A stretch of 16,289 nt of DNA from Thermoguttaceae bacterium. Lineage in GTDB: Bacteria; Planctomycetota; Planctomycetia; Pirellulales; Thermoguttaceae. This document shows, piece after piece, positions 1-8,644 of this stretch. The notes beneath the pieces were generated by a model, which was not told the DNA's origin, did not search any database, and saw nothing but the letters and a program-made list of their open reading frames with translations. A program made the translations under genes and the position numbers. The stretch spans positions 1-16,289 of the forward strand of contig JAFTCU010000190.1 of NCBI GenBank assembly GCA_017454585.1, read 5' to 3'. The first letter of the stretch is position 1. Every line of letters begins with the position of its first letter.

Positions 1-1608
1 ATCCGCCGCTGGCTCAATGGCGGTCGTGCCCGACAGATGCGGCTTGCACAGATTTTGACGGTCTGCTTTATCGGGATGGTAACTTTGACGCTCGTTTCTT
101 TCCTCATGGGAGAAACCATTTACCGCGCCATGCTTGATTTGACGTTCCGCACGACGGCTCCCCATGCAGTTTACTCGAACCTGGCAAGTGATCTTGAAAA
201 AGAATCCAAAGGGTTGGATGTCCGTATTCAAAAAGAAGTAAAGGACCTCAAATCCGCTCGCGGTAACTGGCAGAAAATGGCGGTTAAAAAGATCAGCGAT
301 TCCAGCAAGTTTGTAGGAGCCTGGCAAAGCTGGCGGAACAGCGTGGAGGAAATCGTCGTTCAAAGCCTTCTCCTTCAGGAAATTAACGGCAAAATCAACG
401 AAGACAGCAAAAAACTCCTTGAAATCGACCGGGAAATGGCTGCCCTGACTGGTGACACGCTTTTCTTCCTCCGGGTCAAACACCTTGTGCGCTTTATGCT
501 GGGCAGTATGTTGGCCATCGTGACGTTCCTCGGAATTGCCGTTTTTTGGAGTGAGGTACATGCTCGCCTGCGCAGGACGCAAAACACCTGCCCACACTGT
601 CTTTCCGTCAACACCCTGGAACCGTGCGACGAAAACGGCCTCCAGATGCCGAGCAATTCCATCAAATCGAAAAACGTCCTGTGTACGAAAGTGGTTCAGG
701 AAAATCCTTACGAAATCTGTGGCTACCGATTCCCCCGTGAGCTTGCTTCACTCACGAAACTATCCTTCCCGACCCTGGGAATTCCGCAGGTTGGCAAAAC
801 ACACTGGCTCACGATGCTTTACTGGGAAATCGCGAACCGGTATTACCCCAAACTCGGTTTTTCATGTGTAACGTCGAGTGTCACGGAGGAAATGGACCGC
901 CGTGTGGATGAAATCATGAACTACCGAATCGGAACCGCGGCGACCCAGCGTGACAATATTCCGCTTCCACTCGTTCTGCGGTACAAAGACAAAGATCCGC
1001 TTGGCAGAACAGAGATCCTGGCCGACATTTTCGACTATTCCGGCGAAATTACAACCGATGCGCCAAGCGACGACTACCGCCGGGAGCGTGCGCTGAAGAG
1101 CGAAGGCTTTCTTTTCTTCCTGGATCCAACGTACCCATGGGTTCCGCAGGCTGAGGCGCTAAAACGATTCCGTAAGGACCTGAAATCCATAAAAGGCTTG
1201 CGCAAAAACGAGTCGCTTCGTCTTCCCATCGCGGTCTGTATGACCAAAATCGACCTTTTGCCGCTCGTGAAGTCCTTGGGTGCGGATGCGGAAAAAGAAG
1301 CGATCCACTTTTACGAAGAACTTGGGAAAATCGACCCGACGGGGATCGCGATGAACAAAGACGTGATCAACCGGCGAAGCGAACTGACCGACGAATTGCG
1401 CAAAAAGATTTGGCCCGATTGGGATATGGAATCTCAAATCAATGACCTGTTCGGCGGCCGATATAAATTTTTCCCGCTGACCCCGGTCGGGCTGGACGGC
1501 GTTGGCGAGGCGGACCTTCGTTTGCGTACCATCGCCCCGTTCGGTTTGGTCGAACCCCTCGCGTGGCTGCTCGAAATGAGCGGTTACCCGACACTCGACG
1601 CAAAATAA
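1..1608 (+). CDS. Membrane-anchored double-GTPase-2-like (DO-GTPase2) protein, 5' partial
   Basis: P-loop GTPase of TRAFAC character, tethered to the membrane. The frame is open to the left edge and no Shine-Dalgarno site precedes the ATG at 37, so the gene probably begins outside the window. Numbering from that ATG: hydrophobic segment 6-26; a charged, probably helical loop 30-148; second hydrophobic segment 150-171; a cysteine cluster (CPHC 185-188, then C197, C216, C228) resembling a zinc ribbon; then the GTPase domain. G1 is GIPQVGKT (248-255), G3 is DYSGE (333-337), G4 is TKID (403-406), and LTPVG near 481-485 may be G5. Arg-rich residues before segment 1 suggest the N-terminus and the GTPase are cytoplasmic and the loop external. 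Double-GTPase proteins of this type are known to occur with GAP1 proteins, and a GAP1-like gene lies two genes downstream. The GTPase call is firm; the DO-GTPase2 subfamily rests on context and recall of the family, not a search. Confidence 0.75.
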   Translation: MRRWLNGGRARQMRLAQILTVCFIGMVTLTLVSFLMGETIYRAMLDLTFRTTAPHAVYSNLASDLEKESKGLDVRIQKEVKDLKSARGNWQKMAVKKISDSSKFVGAWQSWRNSVEEIVVQSLLLQEINGKINEDSKKLLEIDREMAALTGDTLFFLRVKHLVRFMLGSMLAIVTFLGIAVFWSEVHARLRRTQNTCPHCLSVNTLEPCDENGLQMPSNSIKSKNVLCTKVVQENPYEICGYRFPRELASLTKLSFPTLGIPQVGKTHWLTMLYWEIANRYYPKLGFSCVTSSVTEEMDRRVDEIMNYRIGTAATQRDNIPLPLVLRYKDKDPLGRTEILADIFDYSGEITTDAPSDDYRRERALKSEGFLFFLDPTYPWVPQAEALKRFRKDLKSIKGLRKNESLRLPIAVCMTKIDLLPLVKSLGADAEKEAIHFYEELGKIDPTGIAMNKDVINRRSELTDELRKKIWPDWDMESQINDLFGGRYKFFPLTPVGLDGVGEADLRLRTIAPFGLVEPLAWLLEMSGYPTLDAK

Positions 1609-1615
1609 ATTTACG

Positions 1616-1724
1616 AATTATGAATTACGAATCATGAATTATGAATTTTAGAAACTCTTCAGGTTTCACGTCATAATTCACAATCAAGCCGTAATTCATA
1701 ATTCTTAATTCATAATTCATAATT
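1616..1724. repeat. AT-rich imperfect inverted repeat between the GTPase and kinase genes
   Basis: Arms 1616-1647 and 1693-1724 (32 nt each) are reverse complements at 29 of 32 positions, with a 45-nt centre. Each arm is made of repeated AATTATGAATT-type units. This fills nearly all of the 129-bp gap between the GTPase stop (1608) and the kinase start (1738). It could fold in RNA as a long weak hairpin that attenuates or separates expression, or be an intergenic mobile-repeat remnant. The sequence does not decide between these. Confidence 0.8.
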
Positions 1725-1731
1725 AGAAGGA
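1725..1731 (+). promoter_or_regulatory. Shine-Dalgarno site of the kinase-like gene
   Basis: AGAAGGA lies 6 nt before the ATG at 1738, directly after the right arm of the AT-rich inverted repeat. It fixes the start of the kinase-like gene. If the repeat folds, the site sits at the foot of the stem, so ribosome access could be affected; that effect is inference. Confidence 0.75.
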
Positions 1732-1737
1732 TAATTT

Positions 1738-4062
1738 ATGGCTTGGCCGCTTTCCTCCCATTTTAGTACCATGCTTCAAACGCCTCGTGTGGCGTTTAAG
1801 GACCCGGTTTTTAAAAACGCCCAGATTTTGCGGAACGCGCAAGGGCAGCCGAAACCGTGGGCGGGAGCTTTTGCGGTCGTTTATAAAGCAACGCTCGAAA
1901 ATGGGGAAAATCGGGCAGTACGTGTTTTTTCGTCCGAGTCCTCTGAACGCCGCGAGCGGTATGAAATCATAAGCCAGTATTTGCAGGATCACCCTGTCAA
2001 ATGCCTCGTCAATTTTGAGTACCGGGATAATGCCATACGTTCTACAGATGGAAGGTGGTATCCGCTCGTCATTATGGATTGGGTGGAAGGGCACACTCTC
2101 TTCCAGTGGGTCGATGGTCAGGCCCGAGCCGGAAACGCCAAAGCGATCCGCCTCGCAGCCGATGTCTGGGCGAAAATCGTTGCGGAGATGGAAGATGCCC
2201 AGATTGCTCATGGCGATTACCAGCAGGCAAATATCCTGGTTACGGCTGAAGGCCAGATGAAATTGGTCGATTACGACTGCATGTGTGTCCCGGCTCTGGT
2301 CGGAAGGCGAAATCTGGAAATTGGAGTGGAGCCATACCAGCATCCGGACCGGAACGGCGACACGCCTCTTTCACTGACACTGGACCGCTTTTCAGCCCTA
2401 ATGATCTACCTCTCGCTGCGCGCGTTGGCGGCAGATGTTTCGCTCTGGCAGAAATACGTCATTCAAACGTCCTACGACAAAATGATGTTCCGCAAGGAAG
2501 ATATTATGGCCTCGCAGGACAGCGAGTTGATCGCTGATTTGCGTCAGTCGCCGGACGAGGATGTTCGTGAACTGACAGAAATTTTGCTTCGTCAGGCCTT
2601 GGGCCCCATGGACGAAGTTCCCTCTCTGGCATTACTCATCAGCCCGATCCGCCGCGCGATGCCCTACCTTCAGTCAGAGCAATGGGCGGAGGCTGTTGAT
2701 GTCCTGAAAAAGCTGCAACTGAACGAAATCCCGACCGAAGTGAAATCCCTCGTGGAGAAGGCGTACGAGGAAGCGTGGAAAGCCAAATCTCTTGAGGATT
2801 TCCAAAACATACACTGGGAAGTCAACGAAAAGTGTGACCGTATGATCGCACGTGTTTGCAATGACAAATTCCTCAAGACGTTTCCAATGCCACCGGACAC
2901 TCAGGAAAAGGTACTCGCTGCACGAGAACGAATCCTTACAGTGGACCGGCTCTACAGGATGATGCGTCTGGCAAAGCAGAATTTGGCCCTTTCAGGCGAA
3001 CGCTCCATCGCGGCTCAAGGCGCTCTTTTACCGCCGGATTACGAGTACGCTGGCCGTGCACGGGTCCTTCAGGCTCAGAAAGTTATGGCGATCGTGGACC
3101 CCTTCCTGGAAAAACTCAACCAGCCGCACCAGAACGAAATCGAAATCGCGGAAGCGTGGGGAAATGTCCGTAAAAATAAACTTCAGGGCCTTCTGAAAGA
3201 CGAACAGCGAATTCGCGCGGAACTGGCGGTTATGCGCGCTCCAAGAATTAAAATCCTCGAGAGTTTCCGCAAAAACACTCCACTGGACCAGTTGGACCAG
3301 AAGATACTTTCCCTTTGGGATGTTAAACTTTTTGAAGGCTGCGAGCAGGTCCGAAAGTACGAGCGTTTATACAACATCGCGCTCCGCCGTCGGGTCAAAC
3401 TGGAAATGCTCACGGAAGCATTGGAAGCCAACCTGCCTGAAGAGGTTGCGGCCATTTTAAAGGACCCGCTTTTGGCTCACTACCCACTTCCGGGACCTTT
3501 GGCGACGAAAGTAAAAATTCGTCAGGAGCAGTGGACACACTCCGAAGGGATGATCGGCGCAATGGACGCCAATGATGCGAAACTCTTCATTGAGGCTTTC
3601 GACGCAAACGCACTCATAAAGGACCCGGAAATTTACCAGGAGATCTTCCCTCAGATGATCCCGTGGATCGAAGGGCAGATCCTGCCGCTCGAAACTAACG
3701 GTCTGCGACCCGTTTTCGGGCGCGCAAGTATCCTGAATGAAGAAGATGGAACCGTTTCGATCCGTTGGACCTGGATGCATCCCCGTTTTGGGAACGCGTG
3801 CGTTCTGGGCGTTTCCGGCGGTAAGATTTTAGACACGGACCGGCCAGAAGACGTCTCGCTCGTTTTCAACGCGGAGATCACGCGTTCCCAATGGGAAAAA
3901 AGCGGTAGTTTCTTCACGCTGACTCCTGACCCGGCCTGGAATGGCATGAAAGTCATCGTTTGGGGTGTGATCGAGACTGGATTCCAGCGTTTTTATACCC
4001 AACCGCTGATTCTCGGTAACCTGGACATTAAAAAGAAATCGTGGTTTAAGTGGAAGAAATGA
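1738..4062 (+). CDS. Protein-kinase-fold protein with Lys-to-Arg change, long helical region and C-terminal beta-sandwich
   Basis: 774 residues with no signal peptide or membrane span, so probably cytoplasmic. Residues about 25-240 carry a Ser/Thr-kinase-like fold: glycine-loop-like AGAFAVVYKA (42-51); AVRVF (60-64), in which the usual ATP-binding Lys is Arg62; hinge VIMDWVEG (111-118); catalytic HGD (158-160) with N164; DYD (178-180) in place of DFG; an APE-like GVEP (196-199); and the subdomain IX Asp in LDRFSAL (D216). Catalytic-loop Asp/Asn and metal-binding Asp are kept, so activity is possible but atypical. Residues about 270-640 are predominantly helical, charged and repeat-like. Residues about 655-760 look like beta strands (RWTWMHPRFGNACV, VIVWGVIE) and may be an Ig/FN3-like sandwich. 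The start is backed by AGAAGGA 6 nt upstream. The stop overlaps the next start as ATGA, pointing to coupled synthesis with the GAP1-like protein. The kinase fold is firm; catalytic competence is uncertain. Confidence 0.85.
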   Translation: MAWPLSSHFSTMLQTPRVAFKDPVFKNAQILRNAQGQPKPWAGAFAVVYKATLENGENRAVRVFSSESSERRERYEIISQYLQDHPVKCLVNFEYRDNAIRSTDGRWYPLVIMDWVEGHTLFQWVDGQARAGNAKAIRLAADVWAKIVAEMEDAQIAHGDYQQANILVTAEGQMKLVDYDCMCVPALVGRRNLEIGVEPYQHPDRNGDTPLSLTLDRFSALMIYLSLRALAADVSLWQKYVIQTSYDKMMFRKEDIMASQDSELIADLRQSPDEDVRELTEILLRQALGPMDEVPSLALLISPIRRAMPYLQSEQWAEAVDVLKKLQLNEIPTEVKSLVEKAYEEAWKAKSLEDFQNIHWEVNEKCDRMIARVCNDKFLKTFPMPPDTQEKVLAARERILTVDRLYRMMRLAKQNLALSGERSIAAQGALLPPDYEYAGRARVLQAQKVMAIVDPFLEKLNQPHQNEIEIAEAWGNVRKNKLQGLLKDEQRIRAELAVMRAPRIKILESFRKNTPLDQLDQKILSLWDVKLFEGCEQVRKYERLYNIALRRRVKLEMLTEALEANLPEEVAAILKDPLLAHYPLPGPLATKVKIRQEQWTHSEGMIGAMDANDAKLFIEAFDANALIKDPEIYQEIFPQMIPWIEGQILPLETNGLRPVFGRASILNEEDGTVSIRWTWMHPRFGNACVLGVSGGKILDTDRPEDVSLVFNAEITRSQWEKSGSFFTLTPDPAWNGMKVIVWGVIETGFQRFYTQPLILGNLDIKKKSWFKWKK
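4059..4062 (+). other. ATGA start/stop overlap (translational coupling)
   Basis: The kinase stop TGA (4060-4062) shares bases with the ATG of the GAP1-like gene (4059-4061). A GGAAG (4052-4056) lies only 2 nt before this ATG, which suggests re-initiation by terminating ribosomes and a fixed ratio of the two proteins. Confidence 0.8.
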
Positions 4063-7000
4063 TTCACCAGTTTTACTTTACGCACTGCACGTACGCTTCC
4101 TCCGCGCTGGAACGGAAATCAGGCGAAGTGGGACCGCATCCGCTTGGCTACAGCGTTCGAGCCGCCTCGGTTCAGGGACCGGCTCTGCGAGAGATTTTCC
4201 GCCGTCTGGAACATTACGTTTACTACTACCTTCCGACCGATACACCGGCCCAGGAAAAAGAATCCTGTACGGACGTAAATTCCCCCAAACGCCTCGTTTT
4301 TCTCCCGGAAACGGATTTCGGACCAGTCCTGATGCGGCTTGCGTATCGTTCTAAAGACACTGCAGGACGAATTGGTTCCTACTTCTGTCACGTACTGGCT
4401 GGTGATGATAAAAAGCTGGAGAAATTCACCTCCTCAGTAACCAAATCCGGAACCGCTCCGATTCCGCCCACACCGCCCGTATCCTCCGCACCATCCCTTC
4501 CTCCGATTCAGCCTTCCACACCTGCGCAGCAGACCACACCTTCCACGTTAACAGCCCACACAGCCCTCCAGCTCTGGGACGCGCCAGAATGGGTAAGCAA
4601 GGACGAGGAATGGTTTCCGCACGACATTCACCCCTTTGACTCTCTTCAGGATGTTCTGCGGAACAGCTCGCCGGCCATCGATGATCGCGTTTTGGCCTCT
4701 TTCCTGACCACGGAGTCAGGTGGGACTTTCTATGACCCGAAAAACGTCATTCCGGAACGCTGGCGTAAAATGCTCCTCACGGAACGTCAGCAGATATTTA
4801 AAACCATCCTTTACGGCTTCCTTTTGACGCGTGACAAACCGGGGGAAAACCTCTTGCTCGTCGTGGAACCTTCCATGGCCGCTCTCCTTTTTTACGGGAT
4901 CGGCCAGTTCTTCCCGCCTGCACTTTCACGTACACAAAGTTTTTCAACCTACGAGCCGCTTCCGGATCGCTTGATCACGAAACTCGCCGCTACAACATTT
5001 CGCACTCCGGAACAGAGCGACCTGAATGACGCTTTGTACCAGGGTCGCTCCTTTGTACTGAATACGTGGAACGGTCGAACCTCCAATTTTGACGCGGCAG
5101 GACTGACGACTTCGTACATTTCACACATCTGGAAGCAGTTCCTGGCGGGGAGCCTGACTCAGGTCAAAACCTTCTGTTCGACGTTCAATTCCGTCGGGAT
5201 CACGACGATGAACGATCTGAAGGCCCTGATGGACGTGGAAAATATTTACCACCAAATCATGCTGGACGACGAATCGTCCATTACGCGCAGGAAGCCGGTT
5301 CCGGAGAAACTTTCCAGTCTTCCGCTCTCGTCAAGCCGTACGGCCGTAACGCTCCTGAAGCGACGTATTGCGGACGGTCTGACCAAAATCATGGCTCAGC
5401 CGCTCCCCGAGGCGGAAAAAGCCCTGAAAAACATCGTCGGGACCCCCGGTCAACTCCTTTTGCTCGAGCTTCTGGGAACAGGCGGGAATATTCCGAATGT
5501 CCAGAATGCAGTTCAATTCCTGACGGACAGTCTGCCGATGGAATTCCTCGCCAAGTGGCTCAAATCTTCACAGGCCAGCGACGAGTATAAAGGAAAACTC
5601 CTCGAAAAGTGGTTCCTTCAGCTCCGTACCATGCCAAAGGACTGTGAGTTTCTCTGGAAAATTTCGGTCGAATCGCTAAGAAACCAGAGCGTTCCTGGCC
5701 AAAAGCCGCCAATCCCGAACGCGAACATTCTGCCGGAAACGCTCATTCGGCTTCCGCATGATGTTCTTTGGGACGCATTCAACAGCGCTCCAGTCGTGCC
5801 GTTCCAGAAAGAAATGGTCATGGCCTACACTTTGGGTGTTTCCCGGCTGGTCGAACGTGAAGGGGCGCTCAGTGAGTCTGTAATGGCCATCCGAAAAAGG
5901 TTGGACCATTTCATTCAAAATGTCCCGGAATCCCTTTTCGGCCAGATTTACCGTGAGTTTGGGAACTGGTTTTTCCTGAACTACCCCGGCGACTCACTTT
6001 TCCTGGGTGAAAAATTCGCGAAACTGGAAGAAACCATTTTCCTTAAACCTGCTGAAATCTGCGGGAAACTCGACATTTTATTCGACATCCAAGACATTTT
6101 GCCCGAAAGAGTACTTCCGCGAATCAAACGCTGGCGTACCCTGCAGAAATCCGCTCAGGCAGTCGTAAATTTTCAGGCTCAGCCCGGCAAAAAGTTCCAG
6201 TTTCGTGTTCTGGATCAAGCGTGTGAGGCACTGGCTCAGGCGACGTACGAGGTTTTCGACGACGTGCGTTTCCTGGCGGCTTGTGGGGGGCCTGCAGCCG
6301 ATAAATTCGCTAAAATCTCCGGAATTAATAACGCTCAGCGCAATCGGCTCGTCGAGCAGGAACTCGCTATTTTACCGCAGTTGTTCCGCCAGTGGTACAA
6401 CGTGGAATTCCTTCCTCCCAGGAACAAATCCCACGAACTGCTTCAGAAAAAACTGAAATTTTACCTTCAGACGAAAGAGTGGAAATCCGGCGGTATTTCC
6501 GTTTTGGGAGGTAAAATCTGGATACTGGCGATTGTTGCCGGAGCCGCCATTGGCCTTTTGGCCGCGCTGCTCTTCTTCACTCTGTTTTCTGGTAAATCAG
6601 CGGGGCCGTCAATAAACGACACGCCATTGACACAAGTCACATCGGATGAAAATGATGATCCGAATACTGAAAACACCAAAACTTCCACTGCTCCAAAAGA
6701 GAAAAAAAAGAAAACCTCAACGGTCAGTTCGTCTAAAGTAAAGAACGGACCAGCCGACGAAAAAACGGAAACCGAACCTCAGGAAACTGTTTACCTGCCG
6801 GAAACCGACGACGAAACGGCCCAGCTTGCCGGTGCCGAGGATCCCGGAGTGGGTACAAATCCTGAAGATAATACGGAGTCCGAAGAAAACGATTCCTATG
6901 ATCTGGAAGCGCTGGAAAAGCCAAATTCCGGAAAATCGTTCCAGCCGACAGACGTGGCGGAACTCGAAAAATGGGACAAAAAGCTGAATGAAGACGGTTT

Positions 7001-8597
7001 TTGCCGTTTCACAAAACTGGAACTTGCATCGTTCCAATCGTCCAAAATGAACCCTGATTACACGGCTCTTAAAACCCGCGAGCCAATAAATCGCTGGTTT
7101 ATCAATGAGCCGCAAGTTTCCGGGCTGAAACTGGAACGCGGTTACATCCTTTTCGAGGGGACCGCGTACCCGTTTGGTGAAGCCAACTGTGTCACCGCCC
7201 CGGTCCCGATGGAAATGGAACCCGCCGCCGATTCCGAAACCAAATCTGAGCAGTTGGTCACTCCGCCGAAGGCCGGGAAAAACGTTTTGACCGCAGAAAA
7301 GGCTGCCATGACTCACTCGGACGATGAGCCTGGGTTACGTTACAGTGTACCGGACCTCGCAGAAGCGCTGGGAGTGAAGAGGGCTTACGTCGAGCTGGAA
7401 GACGGGCAGCTGACCATTCACATTCAAAAGAAAGAGCAGACGGATGACGAGATCGACGCGCTCACAGAAGAAGTCAACTCCTTAAAGGCCCAATATTCCC
7501 AGCTATCCCAATTGATCGAAAGCTGCAAAAAAAGCAGTCCCCGAAGCGCCCAACGCAAATCACAATTCAATAGTTTGGCCACTTTAGTTGGAAAAGCCAC
7601 ATTCAAAGACCAGCCTGAAAAGCAGGACGACCTTTTAACCATCGCCTATCAGAAAAAGGAACGGCTTGGCAAACTTTTGGCACTAAAAAGAAGGAACCTT
7701 CCCGGCAAAGAAAGCGTTTGGACTCCAAACGAGGAAGAAATCATCCGCCGTCTTCAGGGACGTAAATCGAACGATTTCCTCAAACCGGCGGAACGCCCGG
7801 AACCAGTCGAAGTCGCAGCCGTTTTTTCGGGGAATTTTTTCTACAACCTGCCGCTTCCGCAGGGAATTCAGAATTTCCTGAACCAAAACGCAGCAAAAAC
7901 AAAACCCTCAGGAGCCGAGGAAAACCTGGATTCCCTTTCAAATCCATCATTGATCCAGGAGGGTACGGAAGAAAAAACCGACGAGATATTTGATTCCGGA
8001 GAAAGTACTGAGGAATTGGCAGATCAGGTTTACAACCGTCTGAAAGAAGGATTCCAGAAATCCTCAAACACACAGGAAAACGATCGGCTTTATGTCCTGG
8101 TTCCTGCTGATACGGAAAAAAACCTGAAAGAGGGTGGAGACATTTTTATCAAAAAATCCCTCTCCAAACTCAAGCAGACTCAAAATTCCATCCATTTCCG
8201 AATCGACGGTCAAAATCTGCCAGCGAACCTGAACATCACCGCGAGAATTCGTGAGATAGTTCCCGGCAGTCTCGAAACCAAAGACCGCGAAATGGGCCCA
8301 ATTTCCTCCCAGACGGAACCGATCGTCCTTTCGGATGAATCGGCCTACGTGCTGATTTCCCTCCGGTTTCAAAATGCCTCGGCTGATTTAACTCAGGAAA
8401 AAACCTTCGTCACTCCGTACTATTTGATCCAATTGAACCAGGGTGAAAACAGTACACCGGCAGGGCACGTCCTTTCGGTTCAGTTCGGGCGGAAATTCCT
8501 TGGGAAATTCGCATCCGAAACTTCGGCTTCCAGGGCTCCTTCTTTGCAGGACCGGCTTCCCACTCCACAGAGAAGCCGAAACCGTAATTCCAGATAA
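4059..8597 (+). CDS. GAP1-like protein (type-2 N-terminus and middle domain) with mid-protein membrane span and large C-terminal tail
   Basis: 1512 residues from the ATG at 4059, whose ATGA overlaps the kinase stop; an in-frame GTG at 4050 would add three residues but lacks a Shine-Dalgarno site. Residues 1-115 match the GAP1 N-terminal type-2 pattern: HQFYFTHCTYAS at the start, GYSVRAAS (30-37), then LAYRSKDTAGRIGSYFCHVL (94-113). A Pro/Thr/Ser-rich linker (about 130-168) leads to a middle-domain-like stretch (about 170-390) with RTQSFSTYEP (291-300), followed by a long helical region to about 805. One strong hydrophobic segment (about 820-844) follows basic residues, so the front half should be cytoplasmic and the last 665 residues on the other side. 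The tail begins with an acidic, Lys/Thr-rich low-complexity linker (about 850-955), includes a probable coiled coil (about 1155-1190), and is otherwise unrecognised. GAP1 proteins are known partners of double-GTPases, agreeing with the GTPase gene upstream. The gap to the next gene is 47 bp. Confidence 0.78.
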   Translation: MIHQFYFTHCTYASSALERKSGEVGPHPLGYSVRAASVQGPALREIFRRLEHYVYYYLPTDTPAQEKESCTDVNSPKRLVFLPETDFGPVLMRLAYRSKDTAGRIGSYFCHVLAGDDKKLEKFTSSVTKSGTAPIPPTPPVSSAPSLPPIQPSTPAQQTTPSTLTAHTALQLWDAPEWVSKDEEWFPHDIHPFDSLQDVLRNSSPAIDDRVLASFLTTESGGTFYDPKNVIPERWRKMLLTERQQIFKTILYGFLLTRDKPGENLLLVVEPSMAALLFYGIGQFFPPALSRTQSFSTYEPLPDRLITKLAATTFRTPEQSDLNDALYQGRSFVLNTWNGRTSNFDAAGLTTSYISHIWKQFLAGSLTQVKTFCSTFNSVGITTMNDLKALMDVENIYHQIMLDDESSITRRKPVPEKLSSLPLSSSRTAVTLLKRRIADGLTKIMAQPLPEAEKALKNIVGTPGQLLLLELLGTGGNIPNVQNAVQFLTDSLPMEFLAKWLKSSQASDEYKGKLLEKWFLQLRTMPKDCEFLWKISVESLRNQSVPGQKPPIPNANILPETLIRLPHDVLWDAFNSAPVVPFQKEMVMAYTLGVSRLVEREGALSESVMAIRKRLDHFIQNVPESLFGQIYREFGNWFFLNYPGDSLFLGEKFAKLEETIFLKPAEICGKLDILFDIQDILPERVLPRIKRWRTLQKSAQAVVNFQAQPGKKFQFRVLDQACEALAQATYEVFDDVRFLAACGGPAADKFAKISGINNAQRNRLVEQELAILPQLFRQWYNVEFLPPRNKSHELLQKKLKFYLQTKEWKSGGISVLGGKIWILAIVAGAAIGLLAALLFFTLFSGKSAGPSINDTPLTQVTSDENDDPNTENTKTSTAPKEKKKKTSTVSSSKVKNGPADEKTETEPQETVYLPETDDETAQLAGAEDPGVGTNPEDNTESEENDSYDLEALEKPNSGKSFQPTDVAELEKWDKKLNEDGFCRFTKLELASFQSSKMNPDYTALKTREPINRWFINEPQVSGLKLERGYILFEGTAYPFGEANCVTAPVPMEMEPAADSETKSEQLVTPPKAGKNVLTAEKAAMTHSDDEPGLRYSVPDLAEALGVKRAYVELEDGQLTIHIQKKEQTDDEIDALTEEVNSLKAQYSQLSQLIESCKKSSPRSAQRKSQFNSLATLVGKATFKDQPEKQDDLLTIAYQKKERLGKLLALKRRNLPGKESVWTPNEEEIIRRLQGRKSNDFLKPAERPEPVEVAAVFSGNFFYNLPLPQGIQNFLNQNAAKTKPSGAEENLDSLSNPSLIQEGTEEKTDEIFDSGESTEELADQVYNRLKEGFQKSSNTQENDRLYVLVPADTEKNLKEGGDIFIKKSLSKLKQTQNSIHFRIDGQNLPANLNITARIREIVPGSLETKDREMGPISSQTEPIVLSDESAYVLISLRFQNASADLTQEKTFVTPYYLIQLNQGENSTPAGHVLSVQFGRKFLGKFASETSASRAPSLQDRLPTPQRSRNRNSR

Positions 8598-8644
8598 ACA
8601 GGACAATTTTTCACCATAAATCATCAGATTTATTCATATAAGCC

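Noticed and set aside
1..1608. TssM/IcmF-like type VI secretion component (membrane spans plus P-loop)
   Set aside because: TssM is far larger, and no other type VI genes are present; the neighbourhood fits GAP1/double-GTPase better.
4050..4058. GTG start for the GAP1-like gene
   Set aside because: No Shine-Dalgarno site before it. The ATG at 4059 gives the ATGA overlap and places the conserved HQFYFTH right at the N-terminus.
6717..7316. Open frame on the - strand (199 codons)
   Set aside because: Antisense within the GAP1-like gene tail; Phe/Arg-rich reversal of Lys/Glu-rich coding sequence.
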